A DNA stretch of 14,008 nucleotides from Bordetella parapertussis (GTDB taxonomy: Bacteria > Cyanobacteriota > Cyanobacteriia > PCC-6307 > Cyanobiaceae), in assembly GCA_943324725.2 (NCBI GenBank), contig CALPMR020000044.1, forward strand, positions 1-14,008, written 5' to 3'. Position 1 is the first letter of the stretch. Each line of letters opens with the position of its first letter. A model generated the notes under the pieces. That model saw only the letters and a program-made list of their open reading frames with translations, was not told where the DNA came from and did no database searches. The translations under genes and the position numbers were made by a program. Below, piece after piece: positions 1-7,123 of this stretch.

Positions 1-1
1 G

Positions 2-964
2 ATCGCCAAGGCCGCCACCACCGACATCGAAGCGCAACGGCCGATCTTTGACGCCATGCTCGCCGAGATGGAGGCGGACTACAACCGCGATCACTTCGAT
101 CGGCGCACGCCCCTCGATCGCCTGCGTGCCCTCTCACCCGCCGACAAGGAGGCCTATGAGAGCTATCTGGTGCGCTCCTGTGTGTCGGAGTTTTCCGGCT
201 TCCTGCTGTTCAAGGAACTCTCCCGGCAGCTGATTCAGGCTGGCCGCGCCGATCTTGGCCGCCTGTTCCAGCTGATGGCCCGCGACGAAGCCCGCCATGC
301 CGGCTTTCTCAACCGGGCGCTCGTGGCGGAAGGCATCACGATCGATCTGCCCTCCCTGAGCGGCAAACGGCCGATCACCTGGTTTCCGCTCAGCTGGGTG
401 CTGTATTCGGTGTACCTCTCCGAAAAGATCGGCTACTGGCGCTACATCCTGATCGATCGCCATCTCAAGGCCAATCCCGACAACAGCGTCGCGCCCCTGT
501 TCGATTTCTTCGAGCCCTGGTGCCAGGACGAGAATCGCCATGGCGACATCTTCAACATGCTGATCCGCTGCTGGCCGGGCCTGCGCCGCGGCCTGCGCGG
601 TCGCCTGCTGAGCCGTTTCTTTCTCTGGTCCGTGTTCCTCACCCACAGCCTGACGGTGTGTGAACGCGGCGACTTCTACGCCCTGCTCGGACTCGATCCG
701 GCCCAGTTTGATGCCGAGGTGATGCGCCAGACCAACCGCACCGCCCAGCGCGCCTTCCCGATGGTGTTCGACCTGGACAACAGCCGCTACTTCGAGCTGC
801 GCGACCAGCTGGTGGAGACCTTCCGGCAACTCAAGGCGCTGGCCGCCTCGCCGGCGGACAACAACCGCTGGCTGCAGCGGTTGACATTGCGCTGGCAATT
901 CGCCCAGCTGCTGCTGCGCCAGTTCTGCCAGCCGATGGTGGCCTCAGCGGAGGTGATCGCATGA
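2..964 (+). CDS. acsF: Mg-protoporphyrin IX monomethyl ester (oxidative) cyclase, AcsF/ChlA type, 5'-truncated by window edge
   Basis: This di-iron, O2-dependent enzyme forms the isocyclic E ring of chlorophyll, converting Mg-protoporphyrin monomethyl ester to divinyl protochlorophyllide. The frame is open to the left edge, and the residues before the Met at 56 still align with the family (ADYNRDHF just after it), so the true start lies outside. About 320 residues are visible of a usual 350-360. Numbering from the Met at 56, the ferritin-like ligand motifs are intact: EFSGFLLFKEL (45-55), RDEARH (76-81, ExxH), YLSEKIGYWRY (120-130) and CQDENRHGD (156-164, second ExxH). The stretch after the second ExxH (HSLTVCERGDFY) resembles, from memory, the micro-oxic ChlAII form, and the ho and hemN genes downstream support a second, low-oxygen copy. 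Its stop overlaps the next start as ATGA. Family assignment is firm; the ChlAII assignment is an inference. Confidence 0.93.
   Translation: MAKAATTDIEAQRPIFDAMLAEMEADYNRDHFDRRTPLDRLRALSPADKEAYESYLVRSCVSEFSGFLLFKELSRQLIQAGRADLGRLFQLMARDEARHAGFLNRALVAEGITIDLPSLSGKRPITWFPLSWVLYSVYLSEKIGYWRYILIDRHLKANPDNSVAPLFDFFEPWCQDENRHGDIFNMLIRCWPGLRRGLRGRLLSRFFLWSVFLTHSLTVCERGDFYALLGLDPAQFDAEVMRQTNRTAQRAFPMVFDLDNSRYFELRDQLVETFRQLKALAASPADNNRWLQRLTLRWQFAQLLLRQFCQPMVASAEVIA
949..956 (+). promoter_or_regulatory. Strong Shine-Dalgarno for the glycosyltransferase gene
   Basis: GGAGGTGA lies inside the end of the cyclase gene, with the GGAGG core ending 7 bases before the ATG at 961. It matches the 16S anti-SD almost completely. 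It fixes the start of the downstream gene and shows translational coupling across the ATGA overlap. Many other genes in this window have no visible SD. Confidence 0.7.
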
Positions 965-1728
965 CGAACACCTCCACGCTCCCCAGCCCGGCCAGCACGG
1001 CCAGGCGCCCGCTCACCGGCCGCGACACCCCCCGGGTGTTCATCGGCTACGACCCCCGCGAGGACGTGGCCGTCAACGTGCTGGCCGATTCGATCCAGGC
1101 CCATGCGAGCACGCCGGTGCAGATCGCCCAGGTCAGGCTCTCCCAGCTCGGCAACGTCTACCAGCGCCAGCACCATCCGCTGCAGAGCACGGCCTTTTCG
1201 TTCAGCCGTTTCCTGGTGCCCTGGCTGGCCGGCTACGAGGGCTGGGCCCTGTTCATCGATGCCGACATGCTCTGCCAGGGGGACATCGCCGAGCTCTGGG
1301 CCCTGCGCGATGAGCGCAAGGCCGTGCAGGTGGTGAAGCACCAGCAGCAGTGCGAGCCGGGGCTCAAATTCCAGGGCATGCCCCAGAGCCCCTACGGCCG
1401 CAAGAACTGGTCCTCGGTGGTGCTGTTCAACTGCAGCCGCTGCCGCGCCCTCAGCCCGAAGTACGTGAACACGGCCAGTGGGCTGGATCTGCACCAGTTC
1501 CGCTGGCTCGAGGACGAGGCCATCGGCGATCTGCCGCCGGAATGGAATGTGCTGGTGGGGGTGCAACCCGTGCCGGAACGGGCCCGCATCCTGCATTACA
1601 CCCTCGGCGGGCCCTGGTTCGACGACTGCCAGACCATGCCGCAGTCGGAGCGCTGGCAGGCCGCCCGCGCCGCCATGAACCATCCCCTTTCGCCTTGCGA
1701 GCCCTCCCCCCATGACACTCACCCCTGA
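961..1728 (+). CDS. GT8-like glycosyltransferase of unknown acceptor
   Basis: This 255-residue soluble protein has no signal peptide or membrane segment. After a low-complexity N-terminus of about 24 residues come the nucleotide-sugar fold start RVFIGYDPRE (25-34), the motif LQSTAFSFSRFLVP (74-87), a metal-binding DxD at D100-A-D102 in LFIDADMLCQGDI, RKNWSSVVLFN (147-157), YVNTASGLDLHQF (168-180) and the C-terminal HYTLGG (212-217), which typically supplies the metal-ligand His in GT-A/GT8 enzymes. I recognise it as the widespread small bacterial family annotated as glycosyltransferase; sugar donor and acceptor are unknown. The start overlaps the cyclase stop (ATGA) and the end overlaps the next gene by 17 bases, so it is co-transcribed with two di-iron enzymes. 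Whether the acceptor is a lipid, a tetrapyrrole side product or a surface glycan cannot be told from sequence. Confidence 0.85.
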   Translation: MTNTSTLPSPASTARRPLTGRDTPRVFIGYDPREDVAVNVLADSIQAHASTPVQIAQVRLSQLGNVYQRQHHPLQSTAFSFSRFLVPWLAGYEGWALFIDADMLCQGDIAELWALRDERKAVQVVKHQQQCEPGLKFQGMPQSPYGRKNWSSVVLFNCSRCRALSPKYVNTASGLDLHQFRWLEDEAIGDLPPEWNVLVGVQPVPERARILHYTLGGPWFDDCQTMPQSERWQAARAAMNHPLSPCEPSPHDTHP

Positions 1729-2473
1729 TTGCCAGCTCAACCAGCCTGGCCAGATCAGCACTGAGCCACAGCGCAACCCGGAGCCCCGGATCCGCAAGCC
1801 CGGCCGGCCGCACACCGACTCCGAGGCCTACCGGCAGGCCTATGGCCGCATCAACGGTGTGGTGGTGGTGGGGGAAACCCTGGCCCACCACCACTTCCGC
1901 CTGCTGGCCCGCGCCATCCCCGCTGACGGGGCTGAACTGCTGCGGCTGGGGCAGATGGAGGGTAACCATGCCCGCGAGTTGAGCGAATGCGCCAGAAATC
2001 TCGGCGTCCGACCCGACATCCGTCTGGCCAAACAGCTGTTCGCGCCACTGCACCAGCTGTTTCGCCAGTGCGACGAGCGCGGCGACATCACCGGTTGCGT
2101 CGTGATCCAGTGCCTGATCGTCGAGTGCTTCGCGGTGGCGGCCTATCGCAACTACCTGCCGGTGGCCGATGCCTTCGCCCGGCCGATCACCGCCGCCGTG
2201 CTCGCGGATGAGAGCGAACACCTCGACTCCGGCGAGGTGTGGCTGAAGCAGCGCTTCGCGGCGGTGCAGGCGGCGGTGTCGACCATCTGCCTGCAGGCCC
2301 TGCCCACCACCCTGGCGATCCTGCGGGCCCTGGTGGACGACATGCGCGTGATCGGCATGGATCCCTATGAGCTGGTGGCGAGCTTCGGCGAGGGCTTCCA
2401 GCAATCGCTGGAAACGATCGGCTTCGGCTCCAGCGAGGCCGCCCGCCTGCTGCGCCGGGCGATGGCGGCCTGA
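1712..2473 (+). CDS. Aldehyde-deformylating oxygenase (ADO) family di-iron protein, divergent paralogue
   Basis: The ADO family converts fatty aldehydes to alkanes plus formate, using O2 and reduced ferredoxin. The protein has 253 residues. Motifs in order are YRQAYGRINGVVVVGE (40-55), QMEGNHARELSECARNLGV (81-99), CVVIQCLIVECFAVAAY (129-145), VADAFARPIT (151-160), DESEH (166-170) and GEVWLK (174-179). The six expected iron ligands are E55, E83, H86, E138, E167 and H170. Their spacings (28, 3, 52, 29, 3) equal those I recall for the crystallised Prochlorococcus ADO, offset by ten. Sequence between the ligands is divergent; for example the usual EYLH is ESEH. The canonical partner aar (acyl-ACP reductase) is not next to it. 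The start overlaps the glycosyltransferase end and has no visible SD, so translation probably depends on coupling. The function could be alkane synthesis on a different substrate or another di-iron oxygenation. Confidence 0.88.
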   Translation: MTLTPDCQLNQPGQISTEPQRNPEPRIRKPGRPHTDSEAYRQAYGRINGVVVVGETLAHHHFRLLARAIPADGAELLRLGQMEGNHARELSECARNLGVRPDIRLAKQLFAPLHQLFRQCDERGDITGCVVIQCLIVECFAVAAYRNYLPVADAFARPITAAVLADESEHLDSGEVWLKQRFAAVQAAVSTICLQALPTTLAILRALVDDMRVIGMDPYELVASFGEGFQQSLETIGFGSSEAARLLRRAMAA

Positions 2474-2482
2474 ACACGGACG

Positions 2483-2541
2483 GCTTGGCGCCAAGCGCGT
2501 GGGCGGTGGGCGCCAGGCCCGTGGGCGGTGGGCGCCAGGCC
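2483..2541. repeat. 14-bp perfect palindrome followed by a 22-bp tandem duplication
   Basis: GCTTGGCGCCAAGC (2483-2496) is a perfect palindrome ten bases after the ADO stop. It is followed by two identical 22-bp copies (2498-2519 and 2520-2541; core GTGGGCGGTGGGCGCCAGGC) and a degenerate third copy after 2541. It sits between the cyclase-GT-ADO unit and the kinase operon. There is no T-run, so it is not a classical rho-independent terminator. It could be a transcript-end hairpin, an operator or only local slippage. Confidence 0.7.
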
Positions 2542-2642
2542 GTGGCCAGGCGGCGGTGGCTACTGGGGATGACCGACTGAGCAAGCCTGACTAGACAGGG
2601 GGGAGCTCCGGTGCAGCTGGGACCTGAGCACCCAACCGCCGC

Positions 2643-2647
2643 AGAGG
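2643..2647 (+). promoter_or_regulatory. Shine-Dalgarno of the histidine kinase gene
   Basis: AGAGG ends 7 bases before the ATG at 2655 and supports that start. The region between the previous stop and this start (2474-2654) would have to hold the promoter of the signalling operon, but I see no clear -10/-35 pair in it. Confidence 0.5.
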
Positions 2648-2654
2648 CCAGGCC

Positions 2655-4925
2655 ATGGAGCAAGCCACACGGCCAGCAGCCGAGCACGCCAACCCCAAGG
2701 GGCGAGCCCGACCCCTCAATCCCCTGGTGCCACTGACTGCGGCCGGAGCCCTGGCACTGGTGGCCTTGGCGTTCGCCTGGGGGCAGAGCCAGGCCACCCT
2801 CAACGAAGCGGTCCGTACCAGCCGCAGCCTGGCGGTGCTGGTGGCGCTCTCGGATGTGGAGCGAGGCCTGCTGCACAGCGATCTCGGCGCCCTGGCCAGC
2901 ATCCTCAACACCGAACCGGTCGCGCCGATCCCGTGGAGCGGCTACGGCCTGCAGGATCAGTCGCTGGCGGAGCTGAAGCGGCTGACGGCAGACAACCTCG
3001 ACCAGCAGACCCGCTGGAACCAGCTGCGGCTGGCCCTCGATGGCCACGAGCGGCTGCTGGAGCGCAGCGTCAAGCTGGCGGTCAGCGGCAACAGCGCCGC
3101 GGCGCGCCAGGTGCTGAGCCGGCAGGTCAACCCTTCGTTGGCCGCGATCCTGGGGCAACTGCGCACCATGACGCGCGATGAGCACCAGCTGCTCCAGAGC
3201 CGCAATGCCCTCCTGAACCTGCAGCGCCAGCGCCTGCAGCAACTTCAGGCCATCAGCATGGTGTTGATGCTGATGCTGGTGAGCCTCAACCTGGTGCTGA
3301 TCAGGCGGGAACGCCAGGCTCGCAAAGCCACGCAGGGTGCTCTGTTCAGCAGTGAGCAGCGCTTCCGCTACCTGTTCGAAAACGCCAGCGTCGGCATGAC
3401 GATCACCACGCTTCCCGCCATGAACAACGACGGCACGGAGCTGGAAGCCAACGAGGCCGTGGCGATCATGCTGGGCTACAGCAAGGCGGATCTGAAGGCG
3501 TTGAGCCTGGAGAACCTCTGCGATCCTCAGGAGCCCCAGAGCCACGCCGCCGGCCTGGCCTCCTTGCTGGATGGCAGCAAAGCCTCCGCCCGGGTGGTGC
3601 AGTGCTACCGGCATCGCGACGGCCAGAAAGTCTGGGTGGATGAGGGATTGGTGTTGCGGCGCGACAGCAACGGCGCCCTGCTGGAGCTGATCACGATCAT
3701 GCTCAACATCACCGCCCTCAAGAGCGAGGAGCAGGCCCTGCTGGAGAGAGTGCACTACACCCGCAGCCTGATCGAAACCAGCATCGATCCCCTGGTCACG
3801 ATCAGCCCCGCCGGCACGATCGAGGACGTCAATGAGGCGACGGTCCAGGCCACCGGGCTGCCGAGGGGAGCGCTGCGGGGACGGGACTTCGCCGATTTCT
3901 TCACCGAGCCTGAGCGGGCCCGGGCCGGCTATCTGAGCGTCTTCCAGCGGGGCTCGGTGCGGGATTATCCCCTCACCCTGCGCCATGTCTCCGGCTCGCT
4001 GATGCCGGTGCTCTACAACGCCAGCACCTATCGCAATGCCCAGGGCGAGGTGCTCGGCGTCTACGCCGCCGCCCGTGACATCAGCCAGGTGCGGTTGATG
4101 GAGGAACAGCTGCGCAGCCTCAACACCGAGCTGGAAGCCAGGGTGCAGCATCGCACCGAGGAGCTCACCGAGGTCAACCAGGAGCTGGAGGCCTTTGCCT
4201 ATTCCGTCTCCCACGATCTACGGGCACCGTTGCGGGCGGTGGATGGCTTCAGCCACAAGCTGCTCAAGGCCTATGGCGAGCAGCTCGATGCCGAGGGGCG
4301 GCGGCTGCTGCAGGTGGTGCGCGACAACGCCCAGCGCATGGGCCAGCTGATCGACGATCTGCTGCGCTTCTCCCGCCTGGGCCGCCGTGAGCTGCAGTTC
4401 GAACCGGTGGACATGGAGGCCCTGGCCCGGGGGGTGGCCGCCGAGCTGCTCAGCGCCGAGAGCAAGCGCCGGATCGAATTCGATTGCGGCCAACTGCCTG
4501 GGGCCAAGGGCGATGCCGCCCTGCTGCGGGAGGTGTGGGCCAACCTGATCGGCAATGCGATCAAGTTCTCGCGCGGGCGTGAGCCGGCCCATATCCGCGT
4601 GGCTGGGACGGTGGAGGGGGAGCAGATGGTCTATACGGTGCAGGATGACGGCGCCGGCTTCGACATGGCGTACGCCAACAAGCTGTTCGGTGTGTTCCAG
4701 CGGCTGCATCGCCAGGACGAGTTTGAAGGCACCGGCGTGGGCCTGGCCCTGAGCCAGCGGATCCTGCATCGCCACCAGGGCCGCATCTGGGGCGAGGGCA
4801 AGCCCGATGGCGGCGCCATTTTTCACTTCACCCTGCCACTCCACCCTGCCCTGGCAGCAACTGCCCTGCCAGCCCGCTCCGCCGATCGCTCCCGAATCCT
4901 TGAGGACAACCACCATGAGCTGTGA
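2655..4925 (+). CDS. Membrane sensor histidine kinase: two TM segments, PAS-PAS-HisKA-HATPase
   Basis: This 756-residue protein has TM1 at about 25-43, a helical extracytoplasmic region of about 150 residues (44-197; CHASE3/4-helix-bundle-like by appearance), TM2 at about 198-216, PAS1 at about 233-356, PAS2 at about 364-480, a coiled coil at about 481-512 and a phytochrome-type HisKA with the motif FAYSVSHDLRAPLRAVDGF (phospho-acceptor H520). The CA domain shows the N box NLIGNAIKF (630-638), the G1 box DDGAGF (664-669), FQRLHRQDEFEGTGVGLAL and a G2 box (692-699). An Ala-rich tail of about 28 residues follows. The kinase core resembles those that phosphorylate Rcp1-type receivers, and such a receiver is encoded directly downstream with an 11-base overlap. 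There is no GAF/PHY region, so it is not a bilin photoreceptor. The signal is unknown: the PAS domains could bind heme, flavin or nothing, and no ligand residue can be assigned. Confidence 0.93.
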   Translation: MEQATRPAAEHANPKGRARPLNPLVPLTAAGALALVALAFAWGQSQATLNEAVRTSRSLAVLVALSDVERGLLHSDLGALASILNTEPVAPIPWSGYGLQDQSLAELKRLTADNLDQQTRWNQLRLALDGHERLLERSVKLAVSGNSAAARQVLSRQVNPSLAAILGQLRTMTRDEHQLLQSRNALLNLQRQRLQQLQAISMVLMLMLVSLNLVLIRRERQARKATQGALFSSEQRFRYLFENASVGMTITTLPAMNNDGTELEANEAVAIMLGYSKADLKALSLENLCDPQEPQSHAAGLASLLDGSKASARVVQCYRHRDGQKVWVDEGLVLRRDSNGALLELITIMLNITALKSEEQALLERVHYTRSLIETSIDPLVTISPAGTIEDVNEATVQATGLPRGALRGRDFADFFTEPERARAGYLSVFQRGSVRDYPLTLRHVSGSLMPVLYNASTYRNAQGEVLGVYAAARDISQVRLMEEQLRSLNTELEARVQHRTEELTEVNQELEAFAYSVSHDLRAPLRAVDGFSHKLLKAYGEQLDAEGRRLLQVVRDNAQRMGQLIDDLLRFSRLGRRELQFEPVDMEALARGVAAELLSAESKRRIEFDCGQLPGAKGDAALLREVWANLIGNAIKFSRGREPAHIRVAGTVEGEQMVYTVQDDGAGFDMAYANKLFGVFQRLHRQDEFEGTGVGLALSQRILHRHQGRIWGEGKPDGGAIFHFTLPLHPALAATALPARSADRSRILEDNHHEL
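4902..4906 (+). promoter_or_regulatory. Shine-Dalgarno deciding the receiver start
   Basis: GAGGA ends 8 bases before the ATG at 4915. The frame is open further upstream (to 4807), but this SD and the alignment to CheY-like proteins favour 4915. The gene therefore overlaps the kinase stop by only 11 bases. Confidence 0.6.
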
Positions 4926-5364
4926 CCTCTCTCCCCTGCAATTGCTGCTGGTGGAGGACAACGTCGCCGATGCCGAACTGACCATGGATGCCCTGCAGTC
5001 GACGGGTCTGGTGAACCAGATCAAGTGGGTGAAGGATGGGGCCGAAGCGCTGGAGTTGCTGCTGGGTGCTGAATCGGAATCAGCCGCCCGACTGGATCTC
5101 AAGCTGGTGCTGCTCGATCTGCGCCTGCCCAGGGTGGATGGCCTCGAGGTGCTGAAGCGGATCCGAGCCGATGAACGCACCCGGCTGCTGCCGGTGGTGG
5201 TGCTCACCTCCTCGCAAGAAGAATCCGACCTGGTGCGCGCCTATGACCTGGGAGCCAACAGCTATCTGGTCAAACCGGTGGAATCGGAAGCGTTCATGAA
5301 GTCGGTGGCGGATCTGGGGCTCTACTGGATGTTGCTCAACAAGCTGCCAGGAACCACCCGATGA
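4915..5364 (+). CDS. Single-domain response regulator, Rcp1/CheY-like
   Basis: This 149-residue protein is one receiver domain with no output domain. The acidic pocket is E14-D15 in LLVEDNVADAEL, the phospho-acceptor is D68 in LVLLDLRLPRVDGLEVL, the switch Thr is T98 in VVVLTSS and the conserved Lys is K120 in YLVKPVE. The long acidic loop between helix 2 and strand 3 (GAESESAARLD) and the C-terminal GLYWMLLN are typical of Rcp1-type partners of phytochrome-class kinases. It probably receives phosphate from the kinase encoded just upstream, acting either as a diffusible output or as a shuttle or sink. Its stop overlaps the start of the next gene (ATGA), so kinase, receiver and phosphodiesterase should be translated as a coupled set. 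Confidence 0.93.
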   Translation: MSCDLSPLQLLLVEDNVADAELTMDALQSTGLVNQIKWVKDGAEALELLLGAESESAARLDLKLVLLDLRLPRVDGLEVLKRIRADERTRLLPVVVLTSSQEESDLVRAYDLGANSYLVKPVESEAFMKSVADLGLYWMLLNKLPGTTR

Positions 5365-6752
5365 GCCAGCCGGCCTCCTCGATCCGATCCGTGACCCTGT
5401 TGGTGGTCGAAGACTCGGCCGAAGATCTGGAGCTGATCGGCGATGCCTTGCGCGATGCCGGCCTGGAGCCGACCATCCGCGGCCTCGAGACCGAGCCCGC
5501 GTTCCGCGCCGCCCTCAGCCAGCCGCTGCCGGACGCCATCCTGGCGGACTGGACCCTGCCGGAGTTCTCCGGGGCACGGGCGCTGCAGATCGCCCGGGAG
5601 CTGGCGCCTGAAGTGCCCTTTCTGTTCGTGTCGGGCACCATTTCCGAAGCCGCGGCCCTCAGTGCCCTGCGCCAGGGAGCGGTGGACTACGTGTTCAAGC
5701 ATCAGCTCGACAAACTCGGGCCCACCGTGAGCCGGGCGATCGCCGAAGCCAGGGGCCGGCGAGCGCTGATCAGCAGTGAAGAGCGCTATCGGGGCCTGTT
5801 TGAAACAGCGCAGGACGGCATCTTCATCCTCGAGGCCGACAGCGGCCACATCCTCGAGGCCAATCCCTTCATCTGTGAGCTGCTGGGGATGACGCCGCCG
5901 GAGTTGATCGGGAAGCAGCTCCTGGAACTGGGCGTCTTCCGCGACCAACAGGGTGCCCTGGAGATCTTCAAGGCGCTGCAGCAGCAGGGCTATGTGCGCC
6001 ACGACAACCTGATGTTGCAGACGGCGAACGGCCAGATCCGCGAGGTGGAGTTTGTCAGCAACAGCTACGACGCCGGTGTGACCGCCGTGATTCAGTGCAA
6101 CATCCGCGACATCTCCGATCGCCGCGCCGCCGAGCTGCTGGCTCTGCGCTATCAGGGCGAGGTGCTGCAGAGCCTGCATCAGATCGTCGGTGCCCTGGTG
6201 TCGCTCAATGAATCCCGCGATCCCTACACCGCCGGCCATGAACTGCGGGTCTCCGCCCTGGCCAGTGCAATCGCCACCGAGATGAACCTCTCACCCCAGC
6301 AGGTGGAGGGGGTCCGCATCAGCGGCCTGGTCCATGACGTCGGCAAGTTCACGATCCCCGCCGAGATCCTGACCAAACCCACCCGCCTGTCCGCCGAGGA
6401 GCTGGCCCTGGTGCGCACCCATGCCGAAGCCGGTTACGAGGCGCTGCGGACGATCCAGTTCCCCTGGCCCGTCGCCGAAGCGGTGCGGCAACACCATGAA
6501 CGCCTTGATGGCAGCGGCTACCCCCAGGGCCTGAAGGGAGATCAGATCTGTCTGGAGGCGCGCATCCTGGCCGTCGCCGACACGGTGGAGGCGATGGCCA
6601 CCAACCGCCCGTACCGCCATTCCCTCGGGATTGCGGCGGCCCTGGCCACCGTGGAGGCGGAGTGTGGCAGCCACTACGACCCCGTGCCCGTGGCGGCCTG
6701 TCTGCGCCTGTTCCGAGGCCAGGGCTACGCCTTCGCACCCACCAGCTACTGA
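5361..6752 (+). CDS. Response regulator REC-PAS-HD-GYP, c-di-GMP phosphodiesterase
   Basis: This 463-residue soluble protein carries REC (about 10-125), with E17-D18, phospho-acceptor D63 in ILADWTLPEFSG and K113; PAS (about 138-255); and HD-GYP (about 265-455). The HD-GYP core is intact: H293 in AGHELRV, H325-D326 in GLVHDVGKF, H354, the H378-H379-E motif running to HHERLDGSGYPQG (GYP at 386-388) and D407 in LAVADTVEAMA. All expected metal and catalytic positions are present, so hydrolysis of c-di-GMP (to pGpG or GMP) is likely, with activity set by phosphorylation and by the PAS domain. The start is supported by AGGAA (5349-5353), 7 bases ahead, and by the ATGA overlap with the receiver gene. 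It closes the signalling operon and ends 17 bases from a convergent gene. Confidence 0.93.
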   Translation: MSQPASSIRSVTLLVVEDSAEDLELIGDALRDAGLEPTIRGLETEPAFRAALSQPLPDAILADWTLPEFSGARALQIARELAPEVPFLFVSGTISEAAALSALRQGAVDYVFKHQLDKLGPTVSRAIAEARGRRALISSEERYRGLFETAQDGIFILEADSGHILEANPFICELLGMTPPELIGKQLLELGVFRDQQGALEIFKALQQQGYVRHDNLMLQTANGQIREVEFVSNSYDAGVTAVIQCNIRDISDRRAAELLALRYQGEVLQSLHQIVGALVSLNESRDPYTAGHELRVSALASAIATEMNLSPQQVEGVRISGLVHDVGKFTIPAEILTKPTRLSAEELALVRTHAEAGYEALRTIQFPWPVAEAVRQHHERLDGSGYPQGLKGDQICLEARILAVADTVEAMATNRPYRHSLGIAAALATVEAECGSHYDPVPVAACLRLFRGQGYAFAPTSY

Positions 6753-6769
6753 ACGGTTGGCGGCGAGCC

Positions 6770-7123
6770 TCACCAGGGCAGGGCCACGGCCGGCGGCAGA
6801 TCCAGGCTGCCTTCGGGCAGGGCGCCGATGGGCAGCTCCCAGCTCTGACGACGGCCCCCGAAACGCAGCTGCAACCAGGTGATCACGGCGCTGTCCTGGG
6901 CCGCCACAGCCTCCTGGTCGGCGCTGGCCAGCGGCTCAGCCGCCAGCGACTGGGACGCCAGCGACTGGGACGCCAGCAGTTCGGGGCGGAGATAAAAGAT
7001 GCCGCCATCGCCGCCAAGGCGGCTGCGGCGCTCCCGGATCAACTCCCCCAGCTGGCCATCGGCGCTGAGCTGGCCCCGGGGAGCAACGAGCAGATGCAGC
7101 ACGGAACAGGCGGACACAGTCAT
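6770..7123 (-). CDS. Small hypothetical protein, unrecognised
   Basis: This 117-residue reading frame starts at the Met of MTVSACSVLHLLVAPRG; the frame is open about 53 codons further upstream, but that extension is Pro/Arg-rich and low-complexity. I do not recognise a family. The protein has a hydrophobic start, a central GDGGIFYLRPELL, a repeat-like Ala/Ser/Leu/Gln stretch (ASQSL twice, then AAEPL) and an aromatic, structured-looking segment ITWLQLRFGGRRQSWELPIG near the C-terminus. There is no transmembrane helix or metal motif and no clear SD. It converges with the phosphodiesterase gene (17 bases between stops) and diverges from the heme oxygenase. The protein-like composition of the second half and the neat fit between neighbours support a real gene; a spurious frame in GC-rich DNA remains possible. 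Confidence 0.55.
   Translation of the reverse strand: MTVSACSVLHLLVAPRGQLSADGQLGELIRERRSRLGGDGGIFYLRPELLASQSLASQSLAAEPLASADQEAVAAQDSAVITWLQLRFGGRRQSWELPIGALPEGSLDLPPAVALPW
6942..6986. repeat. 15-bp in-frame tandem duplication
   Basis: GCCAGCGACTGGGAC occurs at 6942-6956 and again at 6957-6971, with a decayed third copy to about 6986. On the - strand it encodes ASQSL twice in the hypothetical protein, so it lengthens the protein without breaking the frame. Confidence 0.75.

Noticed and set aside
787..2584. Two long - strand frames (787-1815 and 1451-2584) opposite the glycosyltransferase and ADO
   Set aside because: No recognisable motifs, mutual overlap, and both + strand genes have intact active-site residues.
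2187..4214. 675-codon open frame on the - strand opposite the histidine kinase and ADO genes
   Set aside because: It is His/Gln/Ala-rich with no domain and lies wholly opposite genes with clear motifs. Long antisense frames are expected in such GC-rich coding DNA.
4807..4914. Upstream extension of the receiver gene
   Set aside because: It would overlap the kinase CA-domain end by over 100 bases and adds non-family residues; a good SD precedes 4915.
6942..6986. Pentapeptide-repeat protein fold suggested by ASQSL-ASQSL-AAEPL
   Set aside because: Only about three units, and the A(D/N)LxX consensus is not met. It is better explained by a 15-base duplication.
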